Shown piece by piece: positions 62,480-64,000 of a stretch of DNA of 64,000 nt. The stretch spans positions 2,844,721-2,908,720 of the forward strand of contig WARS01000013.1 of NCBI GenBank assembly GCA_008933995.1. The letters are read 5' to 3'. Both the position numbers and the translations under genes were made by a program. The notes below the pieces were generated by a model. The model was given only the letters and a program-made list of their open reading frames with translations. It did not search any database and was not told where the DNA came from. Every line of letters starts with the position of its first letter. Within the stretch, counting starts at the first letter, position 1. The DNA comes from Datnioides undecimradiatus. Its lineage: Eukaryota > Chordata > Actinopteri > Lobotiformes > Datnioididae.

Positions 62480-64000
62480 CTAGAAGGCAGAAGCAGGAGG
62501 AAACACTGATGAGCTCTTGTAGGACGTTATTCTTTATTTCAGCACCACTACAAGGGTAAACATACAAACAAACAGGTATTTCCTTAGAATCACTTCAGGG
62601 CCGTTTGAAAACAAAGAACAATCAATCGTAAGAAGTGGTTTTGGAAATGTTTTTGTAGCCATTTATTCATTTTCAGATCATAATTGTAACTGAAAGATCT
62701 GAATTAGATTCATTACAGTGTCTAGGACTGTTATCAAATACGAGTTAAACGTTCTTTTCCAGCAGAAGTTTGTTGTTCTGTCTTTCTGTTTGGTTCATCT
62801 TTGCTGCCTGCTGACATGCTGCGTCTACACAGAAACTAGAGGTGACACGAAGCTAGCAAAGCACACAGAGCACACTCATGATTATTAACCCAGCTGTTCT
62901 GTGATCAGCTAATATCACAGTGACAAAACACCAGAGGTCCAGGTGGGAAAACTGGTTCAGACTAGACCTGAGGAGGTGAGTTCTCTTCTCTGTAGCCCAG
63001 TTTCCTGGTTTAGTCCAGCAGTTCTTAAGTCTGGAGCGGGGATGGATTAAACATTCAACAGGTCCTGAGATGAGTTACAATGTTTTTTTTCTTCTGACTC
63101 TAGTCTTTATCTCTGAAATAGTTTTCCACTTTAAAGACACTAAAATACTTGCTGTGTTATCTACAGATCATGTTTTTAATTCCCAAGCATGAGGCTCCAT
63201 CTTCTCCTTCAAGTGCAGAGGAGGGTTTAGATGAAGGCCCGACGATAAGTAAGACTGAGTTAGGTGCAAATGTAAAGCAAAAAGACATTATTATGTTCAG
63301 TGGAAGGTTTTAGGATTTGTTCCATCAGAAGTGATGAATGAGAAAAAATACATTTAAATTCAGGATGACAGTCAAGACACCACAAGTCAAATTCAGAATA
63401 TTCAGTGACTTTTAAGGCTTCATATTCACATCATTGACTTAGAGACACTGAGACTTAAGGCTTAAAGGACCTGCAGACACCCTGTGCTAAGCATGAGCAT
63501 GGATTAGCATTAGCTGATTAAATTAGGGCTGATGCTGTTTTCAGATTATAATCTGAGGATATCCATTTGTTTTTACACCTAAACTACAAAACTTATGGTA
63601 GAAACAGAGAAAGGAGATGGAAACAGTGGCTGTTTGTTGCTGTTGTTTTGTTGTTCTGGTTGAAATGAGTAAACATTTGTTTTTCATGCAGACGGCCTGC
63701 GTTCATCATTACCACAGGGTGGTGTTGCGGGACAATCTCAACACTCTCCTGAGGCGCCTAACGAGAAACAGTTGGACATACCTGACATTCATGACAAGAC
63801 AGATTCATTCCCTCATTACTCATCTGCTGCAACTGCGCTCTTACTGAGCGAGTCCGAGCGCTGTCAAACCCACTGCAAGCTACACTGAGCGGAACAGCCG
63901 GAGTTGAGATGTGTGAACAGAATCACAGAGCGGAGTCGACAGAAACTTACAGCCAGAAACAGAGAAGGCAAAGGTCTCAAGCGGACAGAGCAAACGGGGA
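62480..64000 (-). other. cers5 intron, no further exon seen
   Basis: From the acceptor of the last exon to the window edge. I looked on the minus strand for the preceding exon (last membrane segments of the TLC domain) and did not find it. AT-rich with no obvious repeat. Confidence 0.5.

Overview
The window is vertebrate nuclear DNA, almost certainly from a ray-finned (teleost, probably spiny-rayed) fish. Evidence: multi-exon genes with GT-AG introns, proteins very close to vertebrate families, compact spacing of about seven genes in 64 kb, many CA/TG microsatellites, and short dispersed repeats of types common in teleosts. There is no bacterial operon, CRISPR array, phage or viral gene. I did not find a novel multi-gene system; the most useful leads are regulatory and gene-structure details.

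Layout. 1-2003 (+): last two coding exons of an APCDD1-family Wnt inhibitor, apcdd1l. 14201-29679 (-): complete six-exon vapb, an ER membrane contact-site protein, tail-to-tail with apcdd1l across about 12 kb of repeat-rich DNA and vapb 3' UTR. 35159-43098 (-): complete seven-coding-exon rab22a, an early-endosome Rab GTPase, with a probable 3.5 kb 3' UTR. 43660-55879 (+): complete twenty-exon ppp4r1l, a HEAT-repeat regulatory subunit of protein phosphatase 4, divergent from rab22a across a 561-bp bidirectional promoter. 58600-59455 (-): two-exon bcdin3d, a small-RNA 5'-phosphate methyltransferase. 60972-61148 (+): cox14, a 58-residue cytochrome c oxidase assembly factor, divergent from bcdin3d. 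62312-62479 (-): last coding exon of a ceramide synthase, probably cers5, whose remainder lies beyond the right edge.

Gene order helps naming. As I recall the human map, APCDD1L-VAPB-RAB22A-PPP4R1L is the order and relative orientation at 20q13.32, while BCDIN3D, COX14 and CERS5 lie at 12q13.12. The window therefore joins two blocks that are separate in human, with the junction near 56-58.6 kb. The left block also has a paralogous human counterpart (APCDD1, VAPA, RAB31, PPP4R1 on 18p11), so residue-level evidence was used to choose between paralogues. In human PPP4R1L is regarded as a pseudogene; here the gene is open across all twenty exons (980 codons).

The genes do not form one pathway. 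vapb and rab22a both act in membrane traffic and contact sites, cers5 acts in sphingolipid synthesis in the ER, cox14 in mitochondria, bcdin3d on RNA ends, and ppp4r1l in PP4 signalling. Exon boundaries were set by hand from splice consensus, reading phase and family resemblance; UTR ends and transcription starts are inferred and less certain.
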